Assembly: GCF_013185915.1 (NCBI RefSeq)
Contig: NZ_JAAZUH010000001.1
Location: 2,108,001 to 2,172,000 of the forward strand
Reading direction: 5' to 3'
Source: Stenotrophomonas bentonitica
GTDB taxonomy: Bacteria; Pseudomonadota; Gammaproteobacteria; Xanthomonadales; Xanthomonadaceae
Length of the DNA stretch: 64,000 nucleotides
Under the pieces are notes generated by a model. The model was not told where the DNA came from and made no database searches. It saw nothing but the letters and a program-made list of their open reading frames with translations. Made by a program: the position numbers and the translations under genes. Positions 51,923-60,808 of this stretch are shown here, one piece after another (position 1 is the first letter of the stretch; each line of letters begins with the position of its first letter).

Positions 51923-52152
51923 ACGGCGCCCAGGTCTCAGCATTTCAAGCCAACAGCGGCATCGCGCCTTCCGCGATGGCGACCGTCCTGGTCGGCGTCG
52001 TGTTCGCGGTCCTGCTCGTGTGGGGCGTCTGGGCCATCCGAACGGCCTACGTGGGGTGGTCCGAGAGCCGCCTCAACCAGCGCCAGTTCCTCGGCGTCTG
52101 CATCCGCTTCGTCGCGATGTACCTCGTCCTGAGTTTCTTCCTCCTGTCCTGA
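51919..52152 (+). CDS. PFL_4701-family (TIGR03758) small membrane protein
   Basis: A 77-residue inner-membrane protein with two spans (MATVLVGVVFAVLLVWGVWAIRTAYV and CIRFVAMYLVLSFFLLS). In size and position it corresponds to pilin-like or small channel subunits of this secretion system. It starts by overlap with the RAQPRD gene. Confidence 0.88.
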   Translation: MNGAQVSAFQANSGIAPSAMATVLVGVVFAVLLVWGVWAIRTAYVGWSESRLNQRQFLGVCIRFVAMYLVLSFFLLS

Positions 52153-52168
52153 CCTGAAAGGCCCGACC

Positions 52169-52528
52169 ATGCACAACCGCATCTTCACTTCCCGTTTTGC
52201 CCAGCGCGCCGCCGTGGCCCTGGGCGCCGCCGCGCTGCCCGCGCTGTCGTTCGCGCAAGGCTTGCCGCAGTTGGAGAACCCGACGCGCGGCACCGGCAAC
52301 GGCATCATGGAGACGATCCGCAACTACGGCTACGACATCATCATGCTCGTGGCCCTGTTGGTGGTGGCGTCGATGTTCATCGGCGTGTGCTACCACGCCT
52401 ACGGCACCTACGCGGAAATCCACACCGGCCGCAAGACCTGGGGCCAGTTCGGCCTCACGGTCGCCATCGGCGCCGTGCTGCTCGTGATCGGCATCTGGCT
52501 GCTCACCGAAGCCACCGGCATCCTGTAA
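52169..52528 (+). CDS. PFL_4702-family (TIGR03745) membrane protein
   Basis: A 119-residue protein with a signal-like N-terminus (AVALGAAALPALSFAQG) and two membrane spans (IIMLVALLVVASMFIGVCYHAYG and LTVAIGAVLLVIGIWLL). The layout is like a VirB2-type pilin. It is located between the TIGR03758 and DUF3487 genes, as in all members of this ICE class. Confidence 0.88.
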   Translation: MHNRIFTSRFAQRAAVALGAAALPALSFAQGLPQLENPTRGTGNGIMETIRNYGYDIIMLVALLVVASMFIGVCYHAYGTYAEIHTGRKTWGQFGLTVAIGAVLLVIGIWLLTEATGIL

Positions 52529-52539
52529 GCGAGGCCGGT

Positions 52540-52938
52540 ATGTCCGAGCAGCAGCACGTCCGTGCGGACGGAACGGTCACCTTCCTTCCGCACCGGCTCA
52601 ACCGCCATCCCGTTGTCGTGCGCGGCCTCACCGCCGACGAGCTGTGGATCTGCTGCGGCCTGTCCGGCGCCGCCGGCCTGCTGGTCGGCGCGCCGCTGTC
52701 CTGGGTGTTCCGCACGATCGCGCTGGCGCCGACGTTCGTCGTCCTGGGCGTGGCCTTGGGCGTGTTCATCGGCGGCGGCATCCTGCGCCGCCTCAAGCGT
52801 GGGCGCCCCGACACCTGGCTGTATCGGCAACTGCAATGGCGCATCGCCACGCGCCATCCGCTGATGGCTGGCTGGGTCGGTGGCCATGTGCTGATCTCGC
52901 GCTCGGGCTTCTGGTCCACCCGCAGGAGCATGCGATGA
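52540..52938 (+). CDS. DUF3487-family (TIGR03750) membrane protein
   Basis: A 132-residue protein with two adjacent membrane spans (LWICCGLSGAAGLLVGAPLSWVF and LAPTFVVLGVALGVFIGGGIL) after a short cytoplasmic stretch VTFLPHRLNRHPVVVRGLT. The plan is VirB3-like. It ends by ATGA overlap with the next gene. Confidence 0.88.
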   Translation: MSEQQHVRADGTVTFLPHRLNRHPVVVRGLTADELWICCGLSGAAGLLVGAPLSWVFRTIALAPTFVVLGVALGVFIGGGILRRLKRGRPDTWLYRQLQWRIATRHPLMAGWVGGHVLISRSGFWSTRRSMR

Positions 52939-53627
52939 GCCGCTTCAAAAACGAGGTTACCCACCTGCAGGCGCACATCAAGACCTTGCGGCTGGGCGCG
53001 GGCGCGCTGGTCGTCGTCGCCCTGGTCATGGGCGGCGGCTGGTGGAGCGCGCCGCGCGACCTGACCATCCACGTCCCGCCCGACCTGCGCTCTGGCAGTA
53101 CCCGCAAGTGGTGGGAAGTGCCGCCCGAATCGGTCTATGCGTTCACGTTCTACGTGTTCCAGACGCTGAACCGCTGGCCGACCAATGGCGAAGAAGACTA
53201 CTCGCGCAACCTCCACACGCTCTCGCCGTACCTCACCCCGTCCTGCCAGGCCTTCCTGCGGGCGGACTATGACTACCGCCGCTCCACGGGCGAGCTGCGT
53301 CAGCGCGTGCGCGGCATCTACGAGATTCCCGGCCGCGGCTATGGCGACGACCCCACGGCGCGCGTGCGCACCGTATCCGATCGCGACTGGGTGGTGACGC
53401 TGGACATCACGGCGGACGAGTACTACGGCGCCGAGCAGGTTAAACGCGCCCTGGTGCGCTATCCGATCAAGGTCACGCGGGTGGACGTCGATCCCGCCCG
53501 CAACCCGTTCGGCCTGGCGCTGGACTGCTATGAGGGCGCGCCCCAGCGCATCAGTGCACCGGAGCCGGCGCGCCCGGCGCCGAGTGGCCTTTCTCCGCAA
53601 GCGCCTCAAGGAGGAAACACCCCATGA
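52935..53627 (+). CDS. DUF2895-family (TIGR03746, PFL_4703) protein
   Basis: A 230-residue bitopic inner-membrane protein: one span near residues 19-37 (LRLGAGALVVVALVMGGGWW), then a periplasmic domain with the VirB8/TraE-like features KWWEVPPESVYAFTFYVFQTLNRW and LTPSCQAFLRADYDYR. It is a likely VirB8 counterpart. The tail is proline-rich. It overlaps genes on both sides by 4 bp. Confidence 0.88.
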   Translation: MSRFKNEVTHLQAHIKTLRLGAGALVVVALVMGGGWWSAPRDLTIHVPPDLRSGSTRKWWEVPPESVYAFTFYVFQTLNRWPTNGEEDYSRNLHTLSPYLTPSCQAFLRADYDYRRSTGELRQRVRGIYEIPGRGYGDDPTARVRTVSDRDWVVTLDITADEYYGAEQVKRALVRYPIKVTRVDVDPARNPFGLALDCYEGAPQRISAPEPARPAPSGLSPQAPQGGNTP

Positions 53628-54535
53628 AGCATCCTGTACTCGCGCTGCTGGGGCTACTGGCCGTGGCCGCGGCACCCGTCGCCCAGGCGGTGGAGATCCT
53701 GCGTTGGGAACGCATGCCACTGGCAGTGCCGCTGAAGGTCGGTCAGGAACGCATCGTGTTCATCAACCGGAACGTGCGCGTGGGCGTGCCCGCGGGCGTG
53801 GGCGAACGCCTGCGCGTGCAGAGTGCGGGCGGCGCGGTGTACCTGCGCGCCAGCGAGCCGATCGAGCCCACGCGGTTGCAACTGCAGGACGCCGACACGG
53901 GCGCGCTGATCCTGCTGGACATCGCAGCTGAACTGCCCAAGGACGGGGAAGCCGAGCTGGAGCCGGTGCGCATCGTCGAGGGTGACAGCGCACCGGGACG
54001 CTATGGCGAGCAAGCCGACAGTGCCGAGGCCCCGGCACGCGCCCAGGGCCAGGCAGGTGCGCGGACCGCGCGGCGCGAAACTCCGGTCCCTGTCGTGCTG
54101 ACGCGCTTCGCCGCGCAGAACCTCTACGCACCGCTGCGCACCGTCGAGCCGCTTCCGGGCGTCATGCGGGCCAACCTGCCCCGCGACCTCGACCTGGACA
54201 CACTGATGCCAACGCTGCCGGTGCGCGCGGTCGCGCTCGCGTCGTGGCGCCTGGAAGACCAATGGGTGACTGCCGTGCGCCTCACCAACACCGGCGCCGA
54301 CTGGGTCGCGCTCGACCCGCGCGTGCTGCAAGGCGATTTCCTCACCGCCACCTTCCAGCACGAGGCGCTGGGTCCGCGCGGCACGCCCGAGGACACGACC
54401 GTCCTCTACCTGGTCACGCGCGGCCGCGGCCTCGCGCAGTCGCTGCTGCCGGCGATTCACCGCTTCGACCCTGCCGTGCATCTGCCGCAGCCGGACGGCG
54501 ACGAGAACGTCGAGGAGGCCCGCCATGCGCAGTAA
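53624..54535 (+). CDS. PFL_4704-family (TIGR03749) protein
   Basis: A 303-residue exported protein (signal peptide ending near AQAVEIL). It has a beta-rich domain (IVFINRNVRVGVPAGVGERLRVQSAGGAVYLRASEP) typical of VirB9/TraK-like outer-membrane-complex subunits. The middle (about 118-150) is a low-complexity linker. It is co-transcribed with the TIGR03746 and TIGR03752 genes and overlaps the latter by 11 bp. Confidence 0.88.
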   Translation: MKHPVLALLGLLAVAAAPVAQAVEILRWERMPLAVPLKVGQERIVFINRNVRVGVPAGVGERLRVQSAGGAVYLRASEPIEPTRLQLQDADTGALILLDIAAELPKDGEAELEPVRIVEGDSAPGRYGEQADSAEAPARAQGQAGARTARRETPVPVVLTRFAAQNLYAPLRTVEPLPGVMRANLPRDLDLDTLMPTLPVRAVALASWRLEDQWVTAVRLTNTGADWVALDPRVLQGDFLTATFQHEALGPRGTPEDTTVLYLVTRGRGLAQSLLPAIHRFDPAVHLPQPDGDENVEEARHAQ

Positions 54536-55943
54536 CGGCCTGCTCAAGTGGCTGATGATCCCTGTCGCCATCCTGGTGCTGTTCGTCGGTATCCGGCTGT
54601 TCTCGGGTGGCGGCAGCACGGCGCCACCCGCGGCGGACAACGGCGCCCAGCTCACGCCCGAGGAAATGAAGGCGCTGGGCATCGAAGGCGACACCCCGCG
54701 CGACACCGTGGCGACGCTCGTTGCCCAAGTGAAGCAGTTGCGCACCGAGCTTCAGACCGCGCTCTCGGACAACAAGTCGCAGCGTGAAGAGAACCAGCGG
54801 CTGCGCCAGCGCGAGAACTCCATCGACCAGCGCATCAACTCGGCGCTCGAATCCGAGCGGTCCAACCTGCGCCGCGACCAGGAGCAGGCGGCCAGCGCGC
54901 GCCAGCAGACCGAAGGGCTGCTCGCCGACCTGCAGCGGCGCCTGGACAGCATCGGCGGGCGCGGCGGCGGCCATGCGGACCTGCCCGTGGGCCTGGGGCT
55001 GCAGGGCGGCGACGAGGCCGGCATGGAGGGCGGCGTGCGGTGGGTCGAGCCGGACGACGCAAAGCCCGCCGAGGGGCGCAACGCCGGTCGTGGCGCGAGC
55101 GGCGGAATGAGCTTCCCCACGAGCTTCGGCCCGGCGCAGAGCACGCTCGAAACCACCGCGGAAACCGTGGCGAACGCGGGCGCGCAAGTCGCGGGCGTCA
55201 AGACCGCGAAGCCCGTCTATACCGTGCCGACCAACTCCACGCTCATGGGCTCGGTCGCGATGACGGCGCTGATCGGCCGTGTGCCGATCGACGGCACGGT
55301 GAACGATCCCTATCCGTTCAAAGTCCTGGTCGGGCCGGACAACCTGACGGCGAATGGCATCGACATTCCCGATGTGGCCGGCGCCGTGTTCAGCGGCACC
55401 GCCTCGGGCGACTGGACGCTTTCGTGCGTGCGCGGCCAGGTGCGCAGCATCACGTTCGTGTTCAACGACGGCACGATCCGCACGATCCCCGAAGACCGCG
55501 AGGGCAACCAGCAGAATAACCAGCAACGCGACGGCTTGGGATGGATCAGCGACCCGCACGGCATCCCCTGCGTCAGCGGCGAGCGGCGCAGCAACGCCCA
55601 GCAGTACTTGGGCTCGCAGGCCCTGATCACGGCGGCCGGTGCCGGCGTGGCCTCGCTCATCGAGAGCGACAGCGGCCGCATGTCGTATGTCGGCTCGGAC
55701 GGCTCCATCGGCACCGTGGGCATCAGCGGCCAGGAGGCGGTCGGCCAGATTCTGGCGGGCGGCGTGCGGGACATGTCGGCCTGGGTCAACAAGCTCTACG
55801 GCCAAGCGTTCGCCGCCGTCTATGTCCAGCCCGGCGCGAAGGTCGCCGTCCACCTCGAAAAGCCGCTCGCCATCGACTTCGATCCCGAAGGCCGCAAGGT
55901 CGATCACCGCACAGGAGAAAGCCATGCTCTCGAACTTGAATAG
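54525..55943 (+). CDS. PFL_4705-family (TIGR03752) TraB/VirB10-like protein
   Basis: A 472-residue protein with one N-terminal membrane span (LKWLMIPVAILVLFVGIRLF), a coiled coil (about 65-145), a glycine-rich linker, and a C-terminal beta domain (about 225-470: TNSTLMGSVAMTALIGRVPIDGTVNDPYPFKVLVG, YVQPGAKVAVHLEKPLAIDFD) as in TraB/VirB10. It would bridge the inner and outer membranes. GAGGAGG lies before the ATG. It overlaps the lipoprotein gene by 20 bp. Confidence 0.9.
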   Translation: MRSNGLLKWLMIPVAILVLFVGIRLFSGGGSTAPPAADNGAQLTPEEMKALGIEGDTPRDTVATLVAQVKQLRTELQTALSDNKSQREENQRLRQRENSIDQRINSALESERSNLRRDQEQAASARQQTEGLLADLQRRLDSIGGRGGGHADLPVGLGLQGGDEAGMEGGVRWVEPDDAKPAEGRNAGRGASGGMSFPTSFGPAQSTLETTAETVANAGAQVAGVKTAKPVYTVPTNSTLMGSVAMTALIGRVPIDGTVNDPYPFKVLVGPDNLTANGIDIPDVAGAVFSGTASGDWTLSCVRGQVRSITFVFNDGTIRTIPEDREGNQQNNQQRDGLGWISDPHGIPCVSGERRSNAQQYLGSQALITAAGAGVASLIESDSGRMSYVGSDGSIGTVGISGQEAVGQILAGGVRDMSAWVNKLYGQAFAAVYVQPGAKVAVHLEKPLAIDFDPEGRKVDHRTGESHALELE

Positions 55944-56373
55944 CTTGGCCCGTGGCCTGGCGCTGGTCCTCGCCGTCGCGGCGCTCGCCGGCTGCGCCAC
56001 CAGCAAGGAAAAGCTGCTGACCCACGGTGACCGCACGATGATGGACATCTGGCAGCAGGAGGCCGGGGACGGCGGTGGCGCAGCCGGACGGAACGCCGGC
56101 GGCCAACTGCTCGATGCGCGCCAGAGCCTGCGTCGGCCGCTGACCGACGCCGATATGCAGGCCGCACCTGCCGAGCAGATGCGCTACACGCGCACCGCGC
56201 GCAACGAGGTCCATCGCCAGTTCCAGCGCCTGCCCAATCCCGATCTCGTGATGTACGTGTACCCGCACCTGGCCGGCACCGATCCCGTGCCGGTGCCCGG
56301 CTACACGACCGTCTTCCCGCTGTACCAGCGCATTCAGTACGCGATGCCGGGTGAGCGCGTGGAGGACTACTGA
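55924..56373 (+). CDS. TIGR03751-family conjugation lipoprotein
   Basis: A 149-residue outer-membrane lipoprotein: lipobox ALAGCATS with Cys at about residue 24. The conserved C-terminal segment is YTRTARNEVHRQFQRLPNPDLVMYVYPHL. It is comparable to TraV/VirB7 in position. The stop codon shares one base with the start of the VirB4-type gene (TGATG). Confidence 0.9.
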   Translation: MLSNLNSLARGLALVLAVAALAGCATSKEKLLTHGDRTMMDIWQQEAGDGGGAAGRNAGGQLLDARQSLRRPLTDADMQAAPAEQMRYTRTARNEVHRQFQRLPNPDLVMYVYPHLAGTDPVPVPGYTTVFPLYQRIQYAMPGERVEDY

Positions 56374-59255
56374 TGCGCTGGAAACTTCCCTGGCCTAAGC
56401 CGGCCGCGCTGAAGCTGGCCGCATCCGGCGCTGGTGATGACGAGCAGCCGGACGGCTGGCAGCGCCACATTGAGGCCTTGCGCCAAGCCGGCATCCCCGA
56501 ACCCGGCTCGGCAGTCCGGGGCCGCAAACCGGCGACGGAGGCCGACGAGCAGGCGCTGTACGAGGTCGCACCGTCCTTCGTGGAACTGCTGCCCTGGGTC
56601 GAGTTCTTGCCCGAGTCAAGGTCCATGTTGCTGGAGGACGGCCAATCGGTGGCGGCCTTCTTCGAGCTGGTGCCGCTGGGGACCGAGGGCCGGGAACCGG
56701 GCTGGCTTGCCCACGCCCGCGACGCCTTGGAGAACGCGCTGCAGGACAGCTTCGATGAGCTGGACGAGAACCCCTGGGTGCTCCAGCTCTATGCCCAGGA
56801 CGAGCCGAGTTTCGACCAGTACATGCAGACCCTGCGTGACTACGTGCAGCCACGTGCCCGCGGGACAGCGTTCACCGAGTTCTACCTGCGCTTCTTCGGC
56901 CACCATCTGCGTGCGGTGGCCAAGCCCGGCGGCCTGTTCGAGGACACGGTGGTCACGCGGCTGCGCTGGCGCGGGCAGACGCGGCGCGTGCGCATGGTGG
57001 TCTATCGACGTGCCACCGGGCAGGCAAGCCGCCGCGGCCAGACGCCCGAGCAGATGCTGAACATCGTCTGCGACCGCCTGTGTGGCGGGCTGGCGAACGC
57101 CGGCATCCAGGCACGGCGCATGGTCGCAGCCGACGTCCACGACTGGCTGCTGCGGTGGCTCAATCCGCGCCCCGCGATGCTCGGGCCCAGTACAGAGGAC
57201 CGGGAGCGCTTCTACGCACTGGCGCGCTACCCGGACGAGACTGAGGCCGGCGAGATCGAACTGGCGAGCGGGCGGGATTTCAGCCAGCGGCTGTTCTTCG
57301 GCCAGCCACGCTCCGACGTGGAGCACGGCACCTGGTACTTCGACGGCATGCCGCACCGTGTGCTGATCACCGACCGGCTGCGCATGCCGCCCGGCACGGG
57401 ACATCTAACCGGCGAGACCCGCAAGGGCGATGCGATCAACACGCTGTTCGACCAGATGCCGGAAGACACCTTGCTTTGTCTCACGATGGTTGCCACGCCC
57501 CAGGATGTCCTGGAATCGGATCTGAACCACCTGGCGAAGAAGGCCGTGGGCGAGACGCTGGCGTCGGAGCAGACGCTCAAGGACGTGCATGAAGCCCGCT
57601 CGCTGATCGGCAGCGCGCACAAGCTCTACCGGGGCACGCTGGCGTTCTACCTGCGCGGGCGCGACGAGGCGGAACTGGATCGGCGCGGCCTGGACCTGGC
57701 GAACGTGATGCTCAACGCTGGTTTGCAGCCGGTGCGAGAGGATGATGAGGTGGCGCCGCTCAACAGCTACCTGCGCTGGCTGCCGTGCTGCTACAACCCC
57801 GGCAAGGATCGGCGCCGGTGGTACACGCAACTGATGTTCGCCCAGCACGCGGCAAACCTGTCGCCGGTGTGGGGCCGTGCCCAGGGTACGGGGCATCCAG
57901 GCATCACGATGTTCAACCGCGGCGGCGGGCCGATCACCTTCGATCCGCTCAATCGCCTGGACCGGCAGATGAACGCCCACCTGTTCCTGTTCGGCCCGAC
58001 GGGTTCCGGCAAATCGGCCACGCTCAACAATCTGCTGAACCAGGTCACGGCCATTTATCGGCCGCGCCTCTTCATCGTGGAAGCCGGCAATAGCTTCGGC
58101 TTGTTCAGCGACTTCGCCAGGCGCCTGGGCCTGACCGTGAATCGGGTCAAGCTGGCCCCCGGATCGGGCATCAGCCTAGCGCCGTTCGCCGACGCGCGCC
58201 GGCTGATCGAAACGCCCAGCGATGTGCAAACGCTCGATGCCGATGCGCTGGACGAAGACCTGCCACCCGATGCCTCAGCCATGGAGGCGGACGAACAGCG
58301 CGACGTGCTGGGCGAACTGGAGATCACGGCGCGGCTGATGATCACTGGCGGCGAGGACAAGGAGGAAGCCAGGATGACGCGCGCCGACCGCTCGCTGATC
58401 CGCCAGTGCATCCTCGACGCCGCCGAGCACTGCGTGGCCGAGAAGCGCACGGTGCTCACGCGCGACGTGCGCAATGCGCTGCGCACCCGCGGCCAGGACC
58501 CGACGTTGCCCGAGATGCGGCGCGTGCGGCTGCTGGAGATGGCGGACGCGATGGACATGTTCTGCCAAGGCACGGACGGCGAGATGTTCGACCGCGACGG
58601 CACGCCGTGGCCCGAGGCCGACATCACGCTGGTGGATCTCGCGACCTATGCCCGTGAGGGCTACAACGCGCAGCTCTCGATCGCGTACATCAGCCTCATC
58701 AGCACGGTGAACAACATCGCGGAGCGTGACCAGTATCTCGGCCGCCCGATCATCAACGTGACCGACGAAGGCCACATCATCACGAAGAACCCGCTGCTCG
58801 CGCCGTATGTCGTGAAAATTACAAAAATGTGGCGCAAGTTGGGCGCCTGGTTCTGGCTGGCGACGCAAAACATCGACGATCTGCCGCGCGCCGCAGAGCC
58901 CATGCTCAACATGATCGAGTGGTGGATCTGCCTGTCGATGCCGCCGGACGAGGTGGAGAAGATCGCACGATTCCGCGAACTCTCGCCGGCGCAGAAGGCG
59001 CTGATGCTTTCGGCACGCAAGGAAGCGGGCAAGTTCACCGAGGGCGTCATCCTCTCCAAAAGCATGGAGGTGCTCTTCCGCGCCGTGCCGCCGAGCCTGT
59101 ATCTCGCGCTCGCGCAGACCGAACCCGAAGAGAAGGCCGAGCGCTACCAGCTCATGCAGCAGCACGGCGTCAGCGAGTTGGATGCCGCCTTCAAGGTGGC
59201 CGAGAAGATCGACCGGGCACGCGGCATCGAGTCGCCGGCCCTGGCCCTGCCCTGA
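56373..59255 (+). CDS. VirB4/TraC-type conjugation ATPase (TIGR03744, PFL_4706)
   Basis: A 960-residue ATPase that powers assembly of the transfer pilus and channel. Walker A is FGPTGSGKSATL (about 541-552) and Walker B is NVTDEGHII (about 791-799), followed by FWLATQNIDDL. The N-terminal half is the TraC/VirB4 interaction domain. It is the longest gene in the window, complete and with no frame break. A DsbA-like gene follows after 24 bp. Confidence 0.95.
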   Translation: MRWKLPWPKPAALKLAASGAGDDEQPDGWQRHIEALRQAGIPEPGSAVRGRKPATEADEQALYEVAPSFVELLPWVEFLPESRSMLLEDGQSVAAFFELVPLGTEGREPGWLAHARDALENALQDSFDELDENPWVLQLYAQDEPSFDQYMQTLRDYVQPRARGTAFTEFYLRFFGHHLRAVAKPGGLFEDTVVTRLRWRGQTRRVRMVVYRRATGQASRRGQTPEQMLNIVCDRLCGGLANAGIQARRMVAADVHDWLLRWLNPRPAMLGPSTEDRERFYALARYPDETEAGEIELASGRDFSQRLFFGQPRSDVEHGTWYFDGMPHRVLITDRLRMPPGTGHLTGETRKGDAINTLFDQMPEDTLLCLTMVATPQDVLESDLNHLAKKAVGETLASEQTLKDVHEARSLIGSAHKLYRGTLAFYLRGRDEAELDRRGLDLANVMLNAGLQPVREDDEVAPLNSYLRWLPCCYNPGKDRRRWYTQLMFAQHAANLSPVWGRAQGTGHPGITMFNRGGGPITFDPLNRLDRQMNAHLFLFGPTGSGKSATLNNLLNQVTAIYRPRLFIVEAGNSFGLFSDFARRLGLTVNRVKLAPGSGISLAPFADARRLIETPSDVQTLDADALDEDLPPDASAMEADEQRDVLGELEITARLMITGGEDKEEARMTRADRSLIRQCILDAAEHCVAEKRTVLTRDVRNALRTRGQDPTLPEMRRVRLLEMADAMDMFCQGTDGEMFDRDGTPWPEADITLVDLATYAREGYNAQLSIAYISLISTVNNIAERDQYLGRPIINVTDEGHIITKNPLLAPYVVKITKMWRKLGAWFWLATQNIDDLPRAAEPMLNMIEWWICLSMPPDEVEKIARFRELSPAQKALMLSARKEAGKFTEGVILSKSMEVLFRAVPPSLYLALAQTEPEEKAERYQLMQQHGVSELDAAFKVAEKIDRARGIESPALALP

Positions 59256-59279
59256 ATCTGCCGTGCACCGGAGAACGCC

Positions 59280-60044
59280 ATGGAACAGAAACGCTCATCC
59301 ATTCCGATGCAGGTCCAGGCGTTCCGCCGTCGGCGCTGGCGGGCCCGCTGGCCATGGGCGTTAGGCGCAGTGCTGGTTGCGCTGCTGCTGATCTGGCTCG
59401 TGTCCCGTTCGCCAGGCGAGTCCACGCCCCAAACCTCGGCGCCTGTCAGCGAGACGCAGGTGGCCGGGCCTCCTTGGCAGATGGGCAACCCGGCAGGTCG
59501 TTTCACGCTGACGCTCTACGCGGACCTCGAATGCCCGTTCTGCCGGTCCTATTTCCCTGTCCTCAAGCGTTGGGTGGCCGGCAATGCGGACGTGGCCTTG
59601 CAATGGCACCACCTGCCGTTGGCCGCGCATGAGCCGGCCGCGTCCGCCGAAGCGCGCTTGGTGGAATGCGCGGGCGAAGCCGGCGGCCATCCCGCCTTCT
59701 GGCAGGCTGTCGAGTGGGTCTATGTCCACACACACAGCGACGGCCAGGGCTTGCCCGAAGACCTGCGCCACCCCGCCCTGACGCCAGCCATCGAACAGTG
59801 CATTGCGAGCGAGCGGCCCGACGCGGCGATTCGTACCCAAACTGCGGAAGCCACGAACAGCGGCGTGACCGCCACGCCGTCGCTGCGGCTGCACGATCGC
59901 GAAACCGGCAAGGCGATCCTGCTGCAGGGCCCGATCGAGGGCGATGCCTTGCTGTCGGCCATGGACATGCTCGCGGCCGGCGATCCCGCCGCCACACCCA
60001 CATCGGAAATGCCTGCCGACGTCGTCGGCGACATGCCCAGGTAG
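59280..60044 (+). CDS. Membrane-anchored DsbA/thioredoxin-like protein
   Basis: A 254-residue protein with an N-terminal membrane anchor (WPWALGAVLVALLLIWLV, about 24-41) and a periplasmic DsbA-type domain: TLYADLECPFCRSYFPVLKRW holds the CPFC redox centre (about 84-87), with a later TNSGVTATPSLRLHD cis-proline loop. It probably forms disulfides in the cysteine-rich conjugation proteins encoded downstream. Its last ten residues (MPADVVGDMPR) are encoded by the first helix of repeat copy E, so the C-terminus may have been set by that element. Confidence 0.87.
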   Translation: MEQKRSSIPMQVQAFRRRRWRARWPWALGAVLVALLLIWLVSRSPGESTPQTSAPVSETQVAGPPWQMGNPAGRFTLTLYADLECPFCRSYFPVLKRWVAGNADVALQWHHLPLAAHEPAASAEARLVECAGEAGGHPAFWQAVEWVYVHTHSDGQGLPEDLRHPALTPAIEQCIASERPDAAIRTQTAEATNSGVTATPSLRLHDRETGKAILLQGPIEGDALLSAMDMLAAGDPAATPTSEMPADVVGDMPR

Positions 60045-60146
60045 CCCCGGTCTTCAAGGCTACGGCGCAGTCCGCTGCGCTGACCACAACCCCGTTCGCC
60101 TCGCATCCTGGCCGCGAACGATCACCGCTGCCGCGGTGATGGATGC
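60015..60146 (+). ncRNA. Dispersed structured RNA-like element, copy E
   Basis: P1 GCCGAC-GTC-GTCGGC (60015-60029); ACATGCCCAGG; P2 GTAG/CTAC (60041-60044 with 60060-60063), loop with GGTCTTCAAGG; P3 GCGCAG-TCCG-CTGCGC (60065-60080); outer P4 GCATCC/GGATGC (60103-60108 with 60141-60146) enclosing ATCACCGC-TGCC-GCGGTGAT. It is 36 kb from the other copies, overlaps the end of the DsbA-like gene, and precedes radC. Confidence 0.75.
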
Positions 60147-60220
60147 ACCTTGTTCGTTCCCCAGGAGGGCTTGCCCTCCCAGGGCGAGTGCCCTCCGATC
60201 TCACCGTCTGGAGGTTCGCC

Positions 60221-60715
60221 ATGTCTTTCGCCGTCAATGACTCCTGCCTGGAGTCGCTTTCCGCCATCGCTGCCCAACACGAGGACTGGATCATCCAGCA
60301 AGCCATCGTGCTGCTGGAGAGACGGGTCTTCAAAGCTGGACCGTGCCTCAGCCAACCGGCCGCTGTACGGGACTACCTGCGTCTGAAACTGGTCGCTGAG
60401 CCCAATGAGATATTCGCCGCTGTGTTCCTGGACAGCCTGCACCAGGTGCTGGCCTACGAGCCGCTGTTCAGGGGCACGATCAACGCGACTTCGGTCTATC
60501 CGCGTGTCGTCGTGCAGCGTGTGCTGGAGTTGAATGCCGCCGCGGTGGTCTTCGCCCACCAGCATCCTTCGGGCGTCTCCGAGCCGTCCAGCGCGGATCG
60601 CATGCTGACCCAGCAACTGCAAGCCGCGCTGGCGCTCATCGATGTGCGGGTACTGGACCACATCATCGTCGGCCAGGGTGCCCCGTTCTCCTTTGCGGAA
60701 TCCGGCCTGCTGTAG
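60221..60715 (+). CDS. radC: RadC-family JAB-domain protein
   Basis: A 164-residue protein holding only the JAB/MPN metalloprotease-like domain of RadC: FAHQHPSGVSEPSSAD supplies the H-x-H-P-x(n)-S-x(2)-D metal site and AAVFLDSLHQVLA precedes it. Short RadC proteins of this kind are very common on ICEs and defence islands; their activity is unknown. GGAGG lies before the ATG at 60221. It lies between copy E plus hairpins and a strong terminator, so it forms its own transcription unit within the conjugation region. Confidence 0.9.
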   Translation: MSFAVNDSCLESLSAIAAQHEDWIIQQAIVLLERRVFKAGPCLSQPAAVRDYLRLKLVAEPNEIFAAVFLDSLHQVLAYEPLFRGTINATSVYPRVVVQRVLELNAAAVVFAHQHPSGVSEPSSADRMLTQQLQAALALIDVRVLDHIIVGQGAPFSFAESGLL

Positions 60716-60740
60716 CAATGGCACCGGCTCCTTGATCCAC

Positions 60741-60765
60741 GCGGAGGCTTCGGCCTCCGCTTTTC
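60741..60765 (+). terminator. Rho-independent terminator after radC
   Basis: GCGGAGGC-TTCG-GCCTCCGC (60741-60760) followed by TTTTC. Confidence 0.92.
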
Positions 60766-60808
60766 ATTGGCGCAAGACAAGCAGGTATGCGGGCAGTCCG
60801 CGATGCGC

